Below, piece by piece: positions 20,612 to 21,693 of a stretch of DNA of 21,693 bases. This DNA comes from JBCCFW01 sp039029535 (GTDB lineage Bacteria > Acidobacteriota > JBCCFW01), in NCBI GenBank assembly GCA_039029535.1, contig JBCCFW010000133.1, positions 1 through 21,693 on the forward strand, written 5' to 3'. The position numbers and the translations under genes were made by a program. Below the pieces are notes generated by a model. It saw only the letters and a list, made by a program, of their open reading frames with translations, searched no databases and had not been told where the DNA came from. Numbering within the stretch: position 1 is the stretch's first letter; every line of letters begins with the position of its first letter.

Positions 20612-21693
20612 ATGGGCGAGACGATCCGCCGCGACTTCGACATCGAGACCGACAAGGCGCTGCCCCTCTTCCACGGGGTCGGCTTCGACGGACGACGGCA
20701 CTCCGAGATCTTCGCCGACCTGAGCACCGCGGTGGCCGATGGCCTCGTGATCGGAGTGCTCAGCCTGACGCGTCATCTCGGCTACAACATCCGGGTCGTC
20801 GTCGGTGCATTGAATGCAGACGAGAAGGCGTCCTGGGTGAGCCGCTCTCGGTACTGGCTGCGTCTGCCCAACGGGCTCCTTCAAGTGGAGCCGGCGACGG
20901 CTGAAGACGGCTTGGACGAGGTGAGCCCCGACTCGCGGATCCTGCGGGTGCCGCCGGGGGACTACCGCGCCGACCTCTACACCTGCTACTTCGGCGATCC
21001 CGGACGGGACGTGGTCGCCCATGCCAAGGGGTACGGCTACGAGCAGGCCTGGCATCGGATGAGTGACGAGTATCTCCGTCTGCCGAAGAAGCTCCTGGAC
21101 CAGGCCAACGGCTTCATCGACACCATCCTTCACTTGCGTCCGGGCGCACCGACGGCGGCTCAGCGTCGCCAGCTGGACTCGGAGCGCGCCCGGGACCTGC
21201 CGCCCGGCTCTTGGAGTGGGTTCGTCGACACGCGCATGGGCGTGCGCTTGCCGCGGAAACGGGTGCCGATCATCGGCGAGCCAAGCCCACCGCAAGCTTG
21301 GGAAGAGGAAGCGAGGTTGGCGGCGCTCGCAGGGCTAGAACTTGCTGACGAGCACGATCTCCTGGACCTGCAGTGGCTGAGCAGGCTGACGCCCGAAGCC
21401 AAGGAGCAGACCGACGACGGTGACTCGGAGGTCTTGCGACGGTTGAGCCTGCGTCGTCGGGCGCGGTGGAAGAAGGCGTCCCGCAAGAGACGCTCGAAGA
21501 AGAAGGCCGCGAAGAAGAAGACCGCGAAGAAGAAGACCGCGAAGAAGAAGACCGCGAAGAAGAAGGCCGTGAAGAAGAAGGCCGTGAAGAAGAAGACCGC
21601 GAAGAAGAAGGCCGCGAAGAAGAAGGCCGCGAAGAAGAAGGCCGCGAAGAAGAAGGCCGCGAAGAAGAAGACCGCGAAGAAGAAGGCCGCGAA
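20612..21693 (+). CDS. Unrecognised protein with histone-H1-like lysine-repeat tail (3' end beyond window)
   Basis: ATG 20612 follows a good ribosome binding site (GAGGGAG) and the frame is open to the window edge, giving 360 complete codons without a stop. Residues 1-200 look globular (RYWLRLPNGLLQVEP, RILRVPPGDYRADLYTCYFGDP, YEQAWHRMSDEYLRLPKKLL) and I do not recognise the family. Residues about 200-268 are acidic and polar. A basic stretch (RRLSLRRRARWKKASRKRRS) leads into at least 13 copies of the pentapeptide KKKAA/KKKTA/KKKAV from residue 296 on. Such tails are seen in bacterial histone-H1-like proteins and bind DNA or other polyanions. There is no signal peptide, so it is probably cytoplasmic and nucleoid-associated. 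Codon use in 20800-21400 is less GC3-biased than upstream. The globular part could equally be an unrelated domain carried on the tail. Confidence 0.82.
   Translation, partial: MGETIRRDFDIETDKALPLFHGVGFDGRRHSEIFADLSTAVADGLVIGVLSLTRHLGYNIRVVVGALNADEKASWVSRSRYWLRLPNGLLQVEPATAEDGLDEVSPDSRILRVPPGDYRADLYTCYFGDPGRDVVAHAKGYGYEQAWHRMSDEYLRLPKKLLDQANGFIDTILHLRPGAPTAAQRRQLDSERARDLPPGSWSGFVDTRMGVRLPRKRVPIIGEPSPPQAWEEEARLAALAGLELADEHDLLDLQWLSRLTPEAKEQTDDGDSEVLRRLSLRRRARWKKASRKRRSKKKAAKKKTAKKKTAKKKTAKKKAVKKKAVKKKTAKKKAAKKKAAKKKAAKKKAAKKKTAKKKAA
21497..21693 (+). repeat. 15-bp coding tandem repeat, 13 units, running off the window
   Basis: The unit is AAGAAGAAG followed by GCC or ACC and GCG or GTG. Thirteen in-frame units plus two bases fill 21497-21693. 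Variation is confined to the first base of the fourth codon and the middle base of the fifth, giving KKKAA, KKKTA or KKKAV. The array can expand or contract by whole units without a frameshift. It is also hard to assemble, so the true copy number may differ. Confidence 0.95.

Noticed and set aside
21497..21693. Direct repeat array as a possible CRISPR or satellite
   Set aside because: The units are contiguous 15-mers without spacers, in frame with an open coding sequence, and encode a lysine-rich tail.
1..21693. tRNA, rRNA, insertion sequences, transposases, integrases or attachment sites
   Set aside because: I looked on both strands and saw no tRNA-like cloverleaf, rRNA segment, transposase or integrase motif, or flanking direct repeats.

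Overview
This is a GC-rich bacterial window (codon third positions almost always G or C) from a Gram-negative organism: it encodes a TolC-type outer-membrane factor, a HlyD-type adaptor and several Sec-exported proteins. The Cys-rich secreted protein beginning ANDDCSGAI, the long secreted M14 metallopeptidase, the Nif11-leader precursor and the lysine-repeat protein together suggest an environmental Planctomycetota (Myxococcota or Acidobacteriota are alternatives). The lineage is an inference; no rRNA or marker gene is present.

Layout. (1) 153-1922, minus: a secreted, Cys-rich beta-domain protein behind a structured 5' UTR. (2) 2276-3361, plus: a membrane protein whose soluble C-terminus resembles the C-terminal part of type II secretion pseudopilin GspG. 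(3) 3484-10388, plus: a NHLM-type (nitrile-hydratase-leader microcin) peptide export locus. It has a Nif11-type leader/double-glycine precursor, a terminator-like hairpin, a HlyD adaptor, an ABC transporter with an N-terminal C39 peptidase, and a second, longer ABC transporter. (4) 13439-10395, minus: DUF418 membrane protein, TolC-like outer-membrane factor and a small conserved-type protein, apparently one operon running towards the export operon. (5) 13614-20531, plus: a short leader ORF pair, an intrinsic terminator, two overlapping ABC half-transporters forming an asymmetric heterodimer (MdlA/MdlB or BmrC/BmrD type), then a secreted M14 peptidase. (6) 20612 to the window end, plus: a protein with a histone-H1-like (K)KKAA/KKKTA tail, cut by the edge.

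How it may work together. The C39 transporter would cleave the Nif11 leader at Gly-Gly while exporting the core. HlyD and the TolC-like protein would complete a trans-envelope channel. No lanthionine synthetase, radical SAM enzyme, YcaO or other maturase is in the window, and the 75-residue core has no cysteine, so the product may be unmodified or modified by enzymes encoded elsewhere. The second ABC pair sits behind a leader-ORF/terminator arrangement resembling the ribosome-mediated attenuator of bmrB-bmrCD in Bacillus. It could be a translation-inhibitor-responsive efflux pump or an immunity pump for the exported peptide. That link is inference; the leader, hairpin and a possible competing pairing are visible in the sequence.
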